64,000 nt of DNA from Prostheceraeus crozeri. Taxonomy: Eukaryota; Platyhelminthes; Polycladida; Euryleptidae. Location: contig CAJQUW010002197.1 of assembly GCA_907163375.1 (NCBI GenBank), positions 286,501-350,500 of the forward strand, read 5' to 3'. Under the pieces are notes generated by a model. The model had not been told where the DNA came from. It saw only the letters and a program-made list of their open reading frames with translations, and did not search any database. The translations under genes were made by a program, and so were the position numbers. How positions within the stretch are numbered: position 1 is the stretch's first letter; each line of letters starts with the position of its first letter. This document shows positions 12,413 to 23,790 of the stretch, piece by piece.

Positions 12413-13714
12413 GTGTGTCCCAATAAGAGCGGAAAATTTAAATAGCACATTATGTTTGCTATTTTGTTTATAGAATCATGCCACCATGATAGTTCGCTTG
12501 TGAAAAGCCTGTCATTTCAACTGCTGTGACGGCCGTCGTCTCGGTGAGCGCTGTGTTCGGTTCTCATCAAGCGAGTATAAAATCACGCAGTTTGCAGGAC
12601 AATATTTGTTTCCGTGGAAACATGAATCGTTATTCAACAGAACCATTCAGGACCATTCTTACCATTCAGGAATATTACAAAAATGGTGGGAACGCAAATT
12701 GCGAACAATCTTTGGAAGAAGAAATGTTCCCAAGTGCTTAACAGTTATGAGAATAGTCAAAGCATTTGACAGGTTCGGTGACTGATGTCAGATCATCGAC
12801 ACGTGCTCGTCCACGTCGTTCAGCAGAGAACATCAGAGATGTTCATCAAGATGTGGTAGAGAATCTGAGAACCTCCACAAGACATCGTGCTCAACAGATG
12901 AGCATTTGCAAAAGCACCATACAGCGTATTCTCACAAAGGATTTGTAGGTTCACCCGTACAAAATCCAACTGACCCCCCAATAATTGAAACCAACTGACC
13001 ATGAGCAGTGCAGGGCCTTCGCTTGATGAACAACAACAGGCGAACGAGGATATTTATAAGTGAGATCATCTTCAGCGACGAGGCCCATTTTCATATTGAT
13101 GGCATTGTTAACAAGCAAAACTGTCGCACATGGAGTGACGATAATCTTTATGCGCTTCATGAGAAGCAAATTCATCCCCAACGTGTTACTGTCTGGTGTG
13201 GATTGTGAGCTGGTGGCATAATTGGACCGTATTTCTGTGAAGATGCTGTCGGAAATGCACTTACAGTGATCGGCGACAGGTATCGAGCCATGTGATTGGC
13301 CGCAAAGATGATATGACTTGACGCCTTGTGATTTCTTCCTTCGGGGATTTTTGAAGTCTTAAGGTTAATGTCAACAGTCCCTTGAGTACGCAATCCTTAA
13401 AGGAGATCAGACGCTTTGTGGTTGAAATCCAGCCAGAATTACGCCAAGCTGTTATCCAGAATTCAACAAAAGAATTGAAATGTGTCGGCAAAGCGAAGAG
13501 AGCATTTGTTAGATGTGTTGTTTCATGTATGATTTCTCCTCACTTATTTGTTCTCAAACTGAAAACTTGCATGTGGAATTATAATTCCCATATGTACATT
13601 ACATACCTATATATTTTATATCCCACATGTATGATAAAAGAATAATTTGGATCTCATCAGGCAAGAAATCGTTTTTATTTAAACCTCAAACTTTCCGCTC
13701 TTATTGGCACACCC
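12413..13714 (+). mobile_element. DUF4817-type mariner transposon, decayed, 1.3 kb
   Basis: Imperfect terminal inverted repeats: the right end (inverse of 13688-13714) reads GGGTGTGCCAATAAGAGCGG and the left end reads GTGTGTCCCAATAAGAGCGG from 12413. TA follows the right end (13715-13716), while the left TA is degraded. The transposase lies on the plus strand inside. The element has lost an internal coding segment near 13290. It is older than the mariner at 1316. Confidence 0.85.
12622..13560 (+). pseudogene. DUF4817-type mariner transposase, broken
   Basis: From the ATG at 12622 the frame reads MNRYSTEPFRTILTIQEYYK, the N-terminal helix typical of this family. The second helix-turn-helix region is seen in SICKSTIQRILTKDL (ending about 12945). 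The catalytic region has IIFSDEAHFHIDGIVNKQN (near 13067-13125), with the first catalytic Asp, then HPQRVTVWCGL and AGGIIGPYFCEDAVG. The block that should carry the second Asp (QDGA-like) is deleted, and the sequence jumps to an SxDLTPCDFF-like remnant and a C-terminal EIRRFVVEIQPELRQAVIQN. Several frameshifts separate these pieces. No activity is possible. Confidence 0.85.
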
Positions 13715-14655
13715 TACTAAAATTGTCTGCTTCTATGACGAAAAAATAACAGCAACGTCATCTAAATGAACCAATAAATGTTCAAAATATATTGTGAGGC
13801 ATTATGATCCGTCCCTTGTGACTTGGGATCCACTATTTGTAGCAGAAAGTGGTATTACTTATAAAGCCATTATTAGTAGTCTTCATTTCTTATTGCCATT
13901 ATTCACATAATAATGCCATCGATGCATTTGTGGACGAATGAATGTGCTAATTATAGCTTCATGTCCATTTTGTCAATAGTCCGTAAGTTTTTTTTACTAA
14001 ATTGAAGCTCATAATTTTGAAATAAATTTTAAAAAAACTCGTTTTTCGAAAAGTACTTTTTAAAGATTGCACTTTAATGCTACCGCTGGTCAAATTTTAA
14101 AAAGTTGGGTTTCTTATCATATTTTTATTATCAGTAGAAACTAAATGTTATGGAAAATTAAAGTATTATAGTTTTGGAGCAATATAAAAAGTCTAGGGGC
14201 TCCAGACCTATAGACTCGGAGACCGAGTCCGGGTCCAATATACAGTCACCGATTTAGAGAAGAATTAAGCGGCCTTGTCTATTAGCAGACTACTGAGGCT
14301 ATATCTTGTGAATAGAATAATGAAATATTGAGTTACATCCTCAATTGAAAGATGGGAACAGACCTGAATAGCTGCCATTTTATCCAATATCAGAATCATC
14401 AGCAGTCCTATTTCGCATCTCCCAACATCGATACAACTCCCTATCTAAAGTTACAGCCATACCGGTACCTAGGCAAATTTGTGACAGGCAATTAGCATAT
14501 TAAGTGAAATTTGAACGAGTATTCATTAATCTCTGCTCAGATTTGGTCCTTGGCTTATAAAGACGAAAAATATCTCAACAAAGGTTCAAAAATTAAATGA
14601 GTTTAAGTACAAAATTCGCCACATTATAGACTTTCAAGTCGTTGCATGTCTTTCC
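13715..14655. other. Intergenic; a weak dispersed repeat at about 14310-14430
   Basis: The segment around AAATATTGAGTTACATCCTC and AATTGAAAGATGGG, followed by CCTGAATAGCT, is similar to 40050-40110 in the same orientation. This marks an unclassified dispersed repeat. The rest has no coding signal. Confidence 0.4.
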
Positions 14656-15639
14656 CCTGTAGATCCATGCCTTCCCATGCAATCATGCTGTTCTACACCG
14701 TTCCATGCCAATATACTGCTGAACACCGGTCCATGCCAATATCTTGCTGAACAACGGTCCATGCCAATATACTGCTGAACACCGGTCCATGCCAATATCT
14801 TGCTGAACAACGGTCCATGCCAATATACTGCTGAACACCGGTCCATGCCAATATACTGCTGAATGCCGGTCCATGCCAATATACTGCTGAACAACGGTCC
14901 ATGCCAATATTCTGCTGAACACCGGTCCATGCCAATATATTGCTGAATACCGGTCCATGCCAATATACTGCTGAACACCAGTGCATGCCAATATACTGCT
15001 GAACAACGGTCCATGCCAATATACTGCTGAACACCGGTCCATGCCAATATATTGCTGAACACCGGTCCATGCCAATATATTGCTGAATACCGGTCCATGC
15101 CAATATACTGCTGAACACCAGTGCATGCCAATATACTGCTGAACACCGGTCCATGCCAATATACTGCTGAACACCAGTGCATGCCAATATACTGCTGAAC
15201 AACGGTCCATGCCAATATTCTGCTGAACACCGGTCCATGCCAATATATTGCTGAATACCGGTCCATGCCAATATACTGCTGAACACCAGTGCATGCCAAT
15301 ATACTGCTGAACAACGGTCCATGCCAATATACTGCTGAATGCCGGTCCATGCCAATATACTGCTGAACACCGGTCCATGCCAATATACTGCTGAATACCG
15401 GTCCATGCCAATATACTGCTGAACACCGGTGCATGCCAATATACTGCTGAACAACGGTCCATGCCAATATTCTGCTGAACACCGGTCCATGCCAATATAC
15501 TGCTGAATGCCGGTCCATGCCAATATACTGCTGAGCACCGGTCCATGCCAATATATTGCTGAATACCGGTCCATGCCAATATACTGCTGAACACCAGTCA
15601 ATGGCATTATTTTGCTGAACACCGGTCCATGCCAATATA

Positions 15640-15775
15640 CTGCTGAACAACGGTCCATGCCAATATACTGCTGAGCAACGGTCCATGCCAATATACTGTT
15701 CCATGCCAATAAACTGCTCCATGCCGTTCTATGCCAATAACTGTTCGAAACCGTTCCATGCCAATATATTGCTGA
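15640..15775. repeat. Irregular junction block inside the satellite, copy A
   Basis: The 28-bp rhythm breaks into shorter units: ATACTGTTCCATGCCAATAA, ACTGCTCCATGCCGTTCTAT, GCCAATAACTGTTCGAAACC. The same irregular block occurs 1,499 bases further on (17140-17275). It marks the border of a duplicated segment. Confidence 0.85.
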
Positions 15776-17139
15776 ACACGGTCCATGCCAATATACTGCT
15801 GAGCACCGGTCCATGCCAATATACTGCTGAGCACCGGTCCATGCCAATATACTGCTGAACACCGTTCATGGCAATATTTTGCTGAACACCGGTCCATGCC
15901 AATATTCTGCTGAGCACCGGTCCATGCCAATATACTGCTGAGCACCGGTCCATGCCAATATACTGCTGAACACCGTTCATGGCAATATTTTGCTGAACAC
16001 CGGTCCATGCCAATATTCTGCTGATCACCGGTCCATGCCAATATACTGCTGAACACCGGTCCATGCCAATATATTGCTGAATACCGGTCCATGCCAATAT
16101 ACTGCTGAACACCAGTCCATGCCAATATACTGCTGAACAACGGTCCATGCCAATATTCTGCTGAACACCGGTCCATGCCAATATACTGCTGAACACCGGT
16201 CCATGCCAATATTCTGCTGATCACCGGTCCATGCCAATATACTGCTGAGCACCGGTCCATGCCAATATACTGCTGAGCACCGGTCCATGCCAATATATTG
16301 TTGAACACCGGTCCATGCCAATATACTGCTGAACAACGGTCCATGCCAATATACTGCTGATCACCGGTCCATGGCAATATGTTGTTCCACACTGTTCAAT
16401 GCCAATATACTGCTGAGCACCGGTCCATGCCAATATACTGCTGAGCACCGGTCCATGCCAATATACTGCTAAACACCGGTCCATGGCAATATTTTGCTGA
16501 ACACCGGTCCATGCCAATATTCTGCTGATCACCGGTCCATGCCAATATACTGCTGAGCACCGGTCCATGCCAATATACTGCTGAGCACCGGTCCATGCCA
16601 ATATATTGTTGAACACCGGTCCATGCCAATATTCTGCTGAACACCGGTCCATGCCAATATATTGCTGAATACCGGTCCATGCCAATATACTGCTGAACAC
16701 CAGTGCATGCCAATATACTGCTGAACAACGGTCCATGCCAATATTCTGCTGAACACCGGTCCATGCCAATATATTGCTGAATACCGGTCCATGCCAATAT
16801 ACTGCTGAACACCAGTGCATGCCAATATACTGCTGAACAACGGTCCATGCCAATATACTGCTGAATGCCGGTCCATGCCAATATACTGCTGAACACCGGT
16901 CCATGCCAATATATTGCTGAATACCGGTCCATGCCAATATACTGCTGAACACCAGTGCATGCCAATATACTGCTGAACAACGGTCCATGCCAATATTCTG
17001 CTGAACACCGGTCCATGCCAATATACTGCTGAATGCCGGTCCATGCCAATATACTGCTGAGCACCGGTCCATGCCAATATACTGCTGAACACCAGTCAAT
17101 GGCATTATTTTGCTGAACAGCGGTCCATGCCAATATACT

Positions 17140-17275
17140 GCTGAACAACGGTCCATGCCAATATACTGCTGAGCAACGGTCCTTGCCAATATACTGTTTC
17201 CATGCCAATAAACTGCTCCATGCCGTTCTATGCCAATAACTGTTCGAAACCGTTCCATGCCAATATATTGCTGAA
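17140..17275. repeat. Irregular junction block inside the satellite, copy B
   Basis: Near-identical to copy A, with a few single-base differences (for example GGTCCTTGCC and one extra T). The 1.5-kb spacing shows a large-scale duplication within the array. Confidence 0.85.
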
Positions 17276-18440
17276 CACGGTCCATGCCAATATACTGCTG
17301 AGCACCGGTCCATGCCAATATACTGCTGAACAACGGTCCATGCCAATATACTGCTGATCACCGGTCCATGGCAATATGTTGTTCCACACTGTTCAATGCC
17401 AATATACTGCTGAGCACCGGTCCATGACAATATACTGCTGAGCACCGGTCCATGCCAATATACTGCTGAACACCGGTTCATGGCAATATTTTGCTGAACA
17501 CCGGTCCATGCCAATATTCTGCTGAATACCGGTCCATGCCAATATACTGCTGAACACCAGTCCATGCCAATATACTGCTGAACAACGGTCCATGCCAATA
17601 TTCTGCTGAACACCGGTCCATGCCAATATACTGCTGAACACCGGTCCATGCCAATATTCTGCTGATCACCGGTCCATGCCAATATACTGCTGAGCACCGG
17701 TCCATGCCAATATACTGCTGAGCACCGGTCCATGCCAATATATTGTTGAACACCGGTCCATGCCAATATACTGCTGAACAACGGTCCATGCCAATATACT
17801 GCTGATCACCGGTCCATGGCAATATGTTGTTCCACACTGTTCAATGCCAATATACTGCTGAGCACCGGTCCATGCCAATATACTGCTGAGCACCGTCCAT
17901 GCCAATATACTGCTAAACACCGGTCCATGGCAATATTTTGGTGAACACCGGTCCATGCCAATATTCTGCTGAGCACCGGTCCATGCCAATATACTGCTGA
18001 GCACCGTCCATGCCAATATACTGCTGAGCACCGGTCCATGCCAATATATTGTTGAACACCGGTCCATGCCAATATACTGCTGAACAACGGTCCATGCCAA
18101 TATACTGCTGATCACCGGTCCATGGCAATATGTTGTTCCACACTGTTCAATGCCAATATACTGCTGAGCACCGGTCCATGCCAATATACTGCTGAGCACC
18201 GGTCCATGCCAATATACTGCTGAACACCGGTCCATGGCAATATATTGTTGAACACCGGTCCATGCCAATATATTGTTGAACACCGGTCCATGCCAATATA
18301 CTGCTGAACAACGGTCCATGCCAATATACTGCTGATCACCGGTCCATGGCAATATGTTGTTCCACACTGTTCCATGCCAATATATTGTTGAACACCGGTC
18401 CATGCCAATATTCTGCTGATCACCGGTCCATGCCAATATA

Positions 18441-18700
18441 CTGCTCCATGCCGTTCCATGCCAATATTCCGTTCTACACCGTTCATGCTACTCTATCGTT
18501 GCATGCCTTTCTGCCAGTCCATACCTTCCATGAGAACATATTGATGCATGCTGTTCTACTATTCAACACAGTTCGATGGCAATTTACTTATCCGTTCTGC
18601 TCGATGCCGTTCGACCGTTCCATACAGTGGTTCTATACCGATGCCGAAGAGTCATTCCATGCTGTTCTATGGAACCATTCTATGTCGTTCTATCAATTCA
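18441..18700. repeat. Decayed right edge of the satellite
   Basis: Past 18440 the monomer dissolves into diverged words such as CCATGCCGTTCCATGCC, CGTTCTACACCGTTCATG, TGCATGCTGTTCTA and CATTCTATGTCGTTCTAT. The left edge (14636-14695) shows the same style. This gradient from regular centre to decayed border is what unequal exchange produces in satellites. The plus-strand open frames over this part are incidental. Confidence 0.75.
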
Positions 18701-20395
18701 TTGTCCTCAAATTTATTGTTTTGTTTGTTGTACCATTTCCATCGTTCATTTGTATCATACCAATAAGCTGCTCTTCCGTTCAGTCATTCGCTTTTGTGAA
18801 CCTTTCCTTACCGCTTACCATTGTACAGTTCTGTGTTGTCTTTCTTTTGTATGTCAACGTCAACGTCATAACATCATTCATTTAACTGCTCTACCACTAC
18901 ATGATTTTGCAACTCTCCTCACTGCTGTACTCATAGAGATAGACAACAATAAAACCTCTAGAATGGAAATTAAGCTTCATGCAATGCACAATAACGGCAC
19001 ATAAATCGCACGCATTTTCACTTAGATGCACCTGCCAACGTCTGTATCATTGGGTTAGAATCAGTCACATGAGTAAATCGAAGCTTTTAATTGGTTCTTC
19101 ATGCCCCAACTTAGTTCCCTCGGATGTGCCGCGACCTTGAGTCAATTTCCATTCTAGCGAACTTCAGATAAACAGTTTATTTCTATGGCTGTACTATCTA
19201 TGTACCTACACCATTTCATGTCGTTCTTATCTTCAAGCCTTTGTGATGAAAGAGTGTGTGAACTGTTCCATTTTTAGACACGATACTTCTCGCCCTTCGT
19301 ACATTTAATTTTAATTTCTTAATTTTTCATTTTTACTACATCGTTTTGAACTCTCTTATTGTCAGTCATTACCTATTGATTGAATTTCAACCGCATCGAT
19401 GAGTCGATGCTATTAGCCTAAATGCATGCAATACATCCCAGCATTCCTCTGAGAAGGATATAAATCAATCTTCTTGTATTATTCTCTACGGTCTTTGTAT
19501 ATGAAATGTGATTTTATGAATGTGTTGCATCTGGAGAAAGACACGAAAATATCTTATCATATGCATGATTGAGCACGCAGAAAATATATTCCATCTGCAT
19601 ATAGGAAGCTATCAACAAGTCCTCACCAGCAAGATGTTATTGGATTTTAGCTGTGATTGTTGAATAGACACGGATTATGCATTAATCGACTTTGCAATAA
19701 ACACTGTTTTGTTAACATGCATTGAACAGTAACTCAAATAGTCAGTTCATCTGTATTTGTAATTCGAGAGTTTTTGAAAATGAGAATTTTACATAAACTT
19801 CATAAATTATCGATTACTTAGAATCACAAATATATCATTAAATGACGAGCATATAACAACAAGTTCATATGATTCATATATTCTGGTTGGTTATTTAGAA
19901 TGCTTCTCATTCAAAAATTGGGATACAGTTATTAATGCCAATTAATAATTGTACACTGTTAAATATGTAAAGTTATTCATGTCTTAGGGTGAATCAATCC
20001 CAGGAAGTTTCAGTGGACGCACCTGTATCATATCCTAATTTTCCCCCTGAGTACAGAAACATCTCATTTGAAATTTGAAGAATTTTCATCGACTTCTATG
20101 GGTCCGCCGTGAGGTCGTTGAGGGCTCTCATTTTGTCTTTTTTTTGTCAGCCTAGTTTTTTCCTCTGGCCATGGTGGAGTAAGTCACTTTTGCTTCTGTT
20201 GAGAATATGTTATATTGCTCTAGAATGCTTAATGCTGTCGCTAATTGGTATTTTGTGGACAAATATCGAGTTGATTCTCAAGTTACATTACCAATGTCCT
20301 CCTTCTGTGTGCAAAGCATCCGTGTTGGTTGACTCAACTGCCAACTCAGTCCCGAAACCAATTCTTAACTGTCGTGGACAAGCTTGATGATGGTT
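18701..20395. other. Intergenic, nothing recognised
   Basis: AT-rich DNA with short frames. No repeat or exon borders seen. Confidence 0.4.
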
Positions 20396-20700
20396 AAGCC
20401 AACCAACACGGGAGTTTATATACCGAAGGAGGCTTTTACCCAGTTCACGTATAAAACTGCTGCCATCAAGGCTTTGATTTGTCGAAACATCTTTGCAGCA
20501 CTGATAATTGTCGTGAAAAAGCGTTTGAAAAAGTTCAGTCGATATTTGTGCGAAATGACTAGTCAAAACCTAATTAATAACATCAAAGAGAAATTCGATA
20601 ATGCTTTTTCACAAAACACTGATCAAAATTCGAATTTGAATGTTTCCCGTATTGATCGGAAGCTGCCTCACTTGAAGGAGAAAGAAAGAAGATATTAAAA
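20396..20700 (+). pseudogene. Penelope-like element fragment 1 (reverse transcriptase C-terminal part)
   Basis: The frame reads KPTNTGVYIPKEAFTQFTYK then TAAIKALICR, matching the thumb region just after the reverse transcriptase core of PLEs and aligning with KTTNTGVY...KQYKLAAMRSLFYRAHRI in the copy at 22955. It then diverges after a broken stretch and continues with SQNLINNIKEKFDNAFSQN. The GIY-YIG part is absent. It is a 5'- and 3'-truncated remnant of a PLE subfamily different from the other two copies. Confidence 0.75.
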
Positions 20701-22865
20701 TCTACTCATGCTATCAACCTCAGTCCGCAGCCTGATGCTTCCCTCCTCCCCCGCCCCGATTTTATGTGCATTCTGACAAAGAGTCAAATCATGCTCGTAG
20801 AAGGAAACGACCTGACACAAATATTACAGGCATAAAGAAAATTTAGAATAAGAGACACAGAGTGCTTAACTGCTAATTTCACAAGAATGAACATTGTTAT
20901 ATTGTCTCGTTTGTACTTAAAGTAAGAAATATTCAAAGCATTGGAGCCTTTGTTATTAAGTTGCTCTTTTCTTCATTTTGCCTAGTAGCTCATTGCCAAT
21001 AAAGCTTTCCTTCAGTGCAAGAACCTCCTAGTCATTGGAAACACGCATGAAGGTAAAATCACGAAATTTATTACATTTTCTTGGAAATTATTTCTTATGG
21101 AGAGAGCAGAATAAGTAGAACAAGTGGAATTGCAATATTAATTTGGCAAATTTCAAGTTGTGACATCTCAACTCTACAGGGTGAGTCAAAATTAGCCGTG
21201 AATGATAAAAACAACCACATATTTAGCTAGACATGTTAGAAAACTATCTTAAATGCAGAATCTATTCATAATGAGTGATATGATCTTCGTCTCAAATAAA
21301 TCCAACATACCTCCAGCCTTCAGAGATAAGTTATCATTCTAGGAAACACTTTTTGCAGAATCTCTGAAGGAGTTTGTCCAGGATTTTTGAATCTGATCTT
21401 ATGATTTTCGGCCGACCAGAAGTGAACATTGTGCTTATTCACTTTTTAGTTAAGATGAAACACGAAATTGTCAGTTTTCTCAAAGTGCTGGTTTATCAAA
21501 AAACCTATTTGCGTTATCTCGCAAATGACGTCTGCGATCGTCATCTCCATCGATCAATCGCCGACTTCCTGGTAATGCAACGGCTTATAAGGATAGAATT
21601 GATTTTTTTCTTTGGAATTCTATACACAGAGGACTGAGAAAATTCTAATTCTTCAGAGAGAGAGACGACGTATAGATGCTGTCCGATCTGCATCAACTGA
21701 ACTTAAAACGTCTTCGTTTCCCTGGCTAGCTACTGATCCTGGTTTCAATTGTCCTAATCTCTTATGCACATGAGAACCTGTTTTCCCAATGAGAGGTATG
21801 AGGGCTTGTCTAGATGGTGGTTCGTTATGGATTTCAGAGCGAAATCGTCACTTTCAATCATCTAAGGAAGTTATACGAAGGTCAATGACAAATCGTTCTT
21901 TAACCGCAGTATTTCATTTTTCGTGTCAGGAGGAAACTTGAATTACAGCAAAATATCGCTGAACACCTGTATTTCATTCAGTAGATGAGTCAATCACGCA
22001 GTAGCGCACCGGAATGATGAGCATCCATGCTACAATTCCGTCTGACTACAACTGAAGTTGTGATGATCTTGTTAACCGTGGAAGAAAAACTTAATTTTTT
22101 GGTTCACGGCCAATCTTGGCTTGCCGTGTGTTCAAGATTTTCCAATTCTCAAGCAAGTGTAATTTCCCGTCATGGCAGATCAAGCAGACGAAAGACACGA
22201 TTGTAGAGATTTTCAGCCAGTTGAAGAAATCGAATGTCTGATGTTTTAATCAGGTGGTGTCTGATCATATCTATTAACGTCGTATCAACAACATGAATTT
22301 TCATTCTCAATATTCGCATTCAGAAATGATTGATTTCGGAATTGCTCAACTACTGTTGGAGACAGTTCGAAGACAGCCTTAACATCTGATTCTGATTTCA
22401 AAGGTTTCACACTCTTTTATTTTTACTAAACTTTCAGGATAGTGGATGTTTTTGAGTTGGTACACTCATCTACAAACATCATTAAACAGTAAGAAGTGAT
22501 CTGATAAGCATAAATGCTCGTACAATTAAAAAGCTAGTTAAAATCAAATCACTTAAATAAAACAATTCCTCTGATGTTCTGTGGCTGTTTAATAGGCTTT
22601 TATCCTGTGTCATGCACTGTTTGATGAAAGGTTTTCTGTCTTTTTGTCGTTTATACGCATGAGTATTTTGAAGCTATCGTGTGTTGGTGGGTGAATGTGT
22701 GTCGAGGTTTCTGAAAGTGACCGACATTAAATGTGTTCGTCTATACCAGTTGATTTCTTTAAATTGGATTGGTTTGAATGTTCCAGCCATCTGAAATTGT
22801 ATTTTTACTTGCTTCAAGCTCTTACCGTTTAATGTGCAAGCATTTTCACATTTGATAATTAATAT
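20701..22865. other. Mostly unrecognised; an orphan mariner-like tip at about 21178
   Basis: CTACAGGGTGAGTCAAAATT at 21174-21193 looks like the left end of a DUF4817-type mariner (TA then CAGGGTGAGTCAAAAT), but no matching right end is present and no transposase blocks could be read downstream. The remainder is AT-rich without coding signal. Confidence 0.4.
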
Positions 22866-22948
22866 GTACCAAATAATAATATATATATATATATATATAT
22901 AAAAAAAATAATATTTTTTTTATACCAAATAATACCAAATAATAATTT
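22866..22948. repeat. AT microsatellite and TACCAAATAATA repeats
   Basis: (AT)n of about 12 units at 22879-22902 is followed by A- and T-rich runs and three copies of ATACCAAATAAT. The PLE fragment begins immediately after it. Confidence 0.9.
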
Positions 22949-22954
22949 CATTTG

Positions 22955-23668
22955 AAAACTACCAATACAGGAGTTTATATGCATTTTCACGCATATGCCC
23001 CCAAGCAGTATAAATTAGCTGCTATGAGATCCCTCTTTTATAGGGCTCATCGTATTTGCTCTGATCGTTCTTTGTACGATAATGCTGTAAAAAAGATAAC
23101 TGAAATATTTAAACAAAACGGCTTCCCAGATCCTCTTATAAATGAAACAAAATCAAAAGTAGAACAGAAGATTTTTCAAAGCCAGCAATCGATTGTGAAA
23201 AATGATGATAAGAAAGCCATTTTATATTGGTCCGTTCCGTTCATTGCTGAAGGCAGTAAAGAGTTTAAAAACAGAATCAAAGACTTGAATCACTATTTAT
23301 CGAACACTACCATCAAACCGGTTTTCAAAACCTCCAAAATGAGTGATTATTTTCCTAACAAAGATAAGATTGCCAGCGGTCTGAAATCGAATGTTGTTTA
23401 CAAATACTTTTGTGACCGTTGCAATATGCGGTACATCGGCGCTACAAAACGCCATCTTGATACTCGCATCGCTGAGCATCTTAAAGGTTACCCTGTCTTG
23501 ACAGAAATTTCTATGCATGAACACAGTCCTGAGAAAACGAACTTTAAGGTCATAGGTCGGTACAAGTTGCCCTTTATTCTGGAATCTATTTTAATCAAGC
23601 AAGATGTGAAATGCCTGTCCAACGAACGGAACGGATCTCACCCTCTCTACCTCGGATTGTCTGACTAG
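22955..23668 (+). pseudogene. Penelope-like element fragment 2: RT thumb plus GIY-YIG endonuclease
   Basis: A 238-residue open frame ends at 23668; its first residues lack a convincing start and it is 5'-truncated next to the AT repeat. Residues 2-35 (KTTNTGVY, LAAMRSLFYRAHRIC) are the RT thumb. Residues 75-140 hold AILYWSVPFIAEGSKEFKNR, the conserved linker of PLE proteins. Near residue 150, VVYKYFCDRCNMRYIGATKR then RIAEHL is the GIY-YIG nuclease core with its cysteine pair (CDRC) and catalytic Arg/His region. PLEs use this domain to nick target DNA for reverse transcription. The C-terminus YKLPFILESILIKQDVKCLS fits the family. The domain frame is unbroken, so insertion is fairly recent, but the reverse transcriptase core is missing. 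Confidence 0.92.
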
Positions 23669-23740
23669 CAATTGTTAATTTTATTCAATTTCCATGCTTT
23701 AGTGATTTCATATATAAGGCGAATTTTACTTTATTTTAAC

Positions 23741-23790
23741 GATTTGTCCGCTGATGATGGTGTAATGAACACTGAAACATGTCCGGTTGA
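23741..23790 (+). ncRNA. Hammerhead ribozyme motif of the Penelope-like element
   Basis: About 80 bases after the PLE stop lies CTGATGA (23751-23757), stem II GGTGT/ACACT around an AATGA loop, then GAAA (23773-23776) and CATGTC. Helix I can form from the bases before CTGATGA (CCG, then wobble pairs) and CGGTTGAG after the predicted cleavage site. Helix III is very short, as reported for PLE hammerheads, which are thought to act as dimers. Conserved core nucleotides are all present. Self-cleavage is inferred from the family, not shown. Confidence 0.75.

Larger units (their letters stand above)
14656..18440. repeat. 28-bp satellite array, about 134 monomers, with higher-order structure
   Basis: The monomer is GGTCCATGCCAATATACTGC plus TGAACACC, repeated head to tail with few length changes. 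Variants occur mainly in three places: the junction (AACACC, AACAAC, AATACC, AATGCC, GAGCACC or GATCACC), the TATACTG/TATTCTG/TATATTG core, and a CAGTGCATG form replacing CGGTCCATG. Ordered sets of variants recur, for example a four-monomer 112-bp block at about 14890, 15190, 16725 and 16965. On the minus strand the monomer has no stop in any frame. Since 28 is not a multiple of three, all three minus frames stay open for up to about 460 codons and repeat a 28-residue peptide. Those frames are a by-product of the period, not evidence of a gene. Confidence 0.97.

Noticed and set aside
14656-18440. CRISPR array
   Set aside because: The unit is of CRISPR-like length, but monomers are contiguous with no unique spacers, and the genome is eukaryotic.
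14634-18486. Long minus-strand open frames (up to about 460 codons) over the satellite as a repeat protein gene
   Set aside because: They exist in all three frames because the 28-bp unit has no stops on that strand. No start context, splice sites or flanking exons support a gene.
21174-21960. Complete mariner starting at CAGGGTGAGTCAAAAT
   Set aside because: No matching right end and no transposase blocks found, so only an orphan tip is noted.
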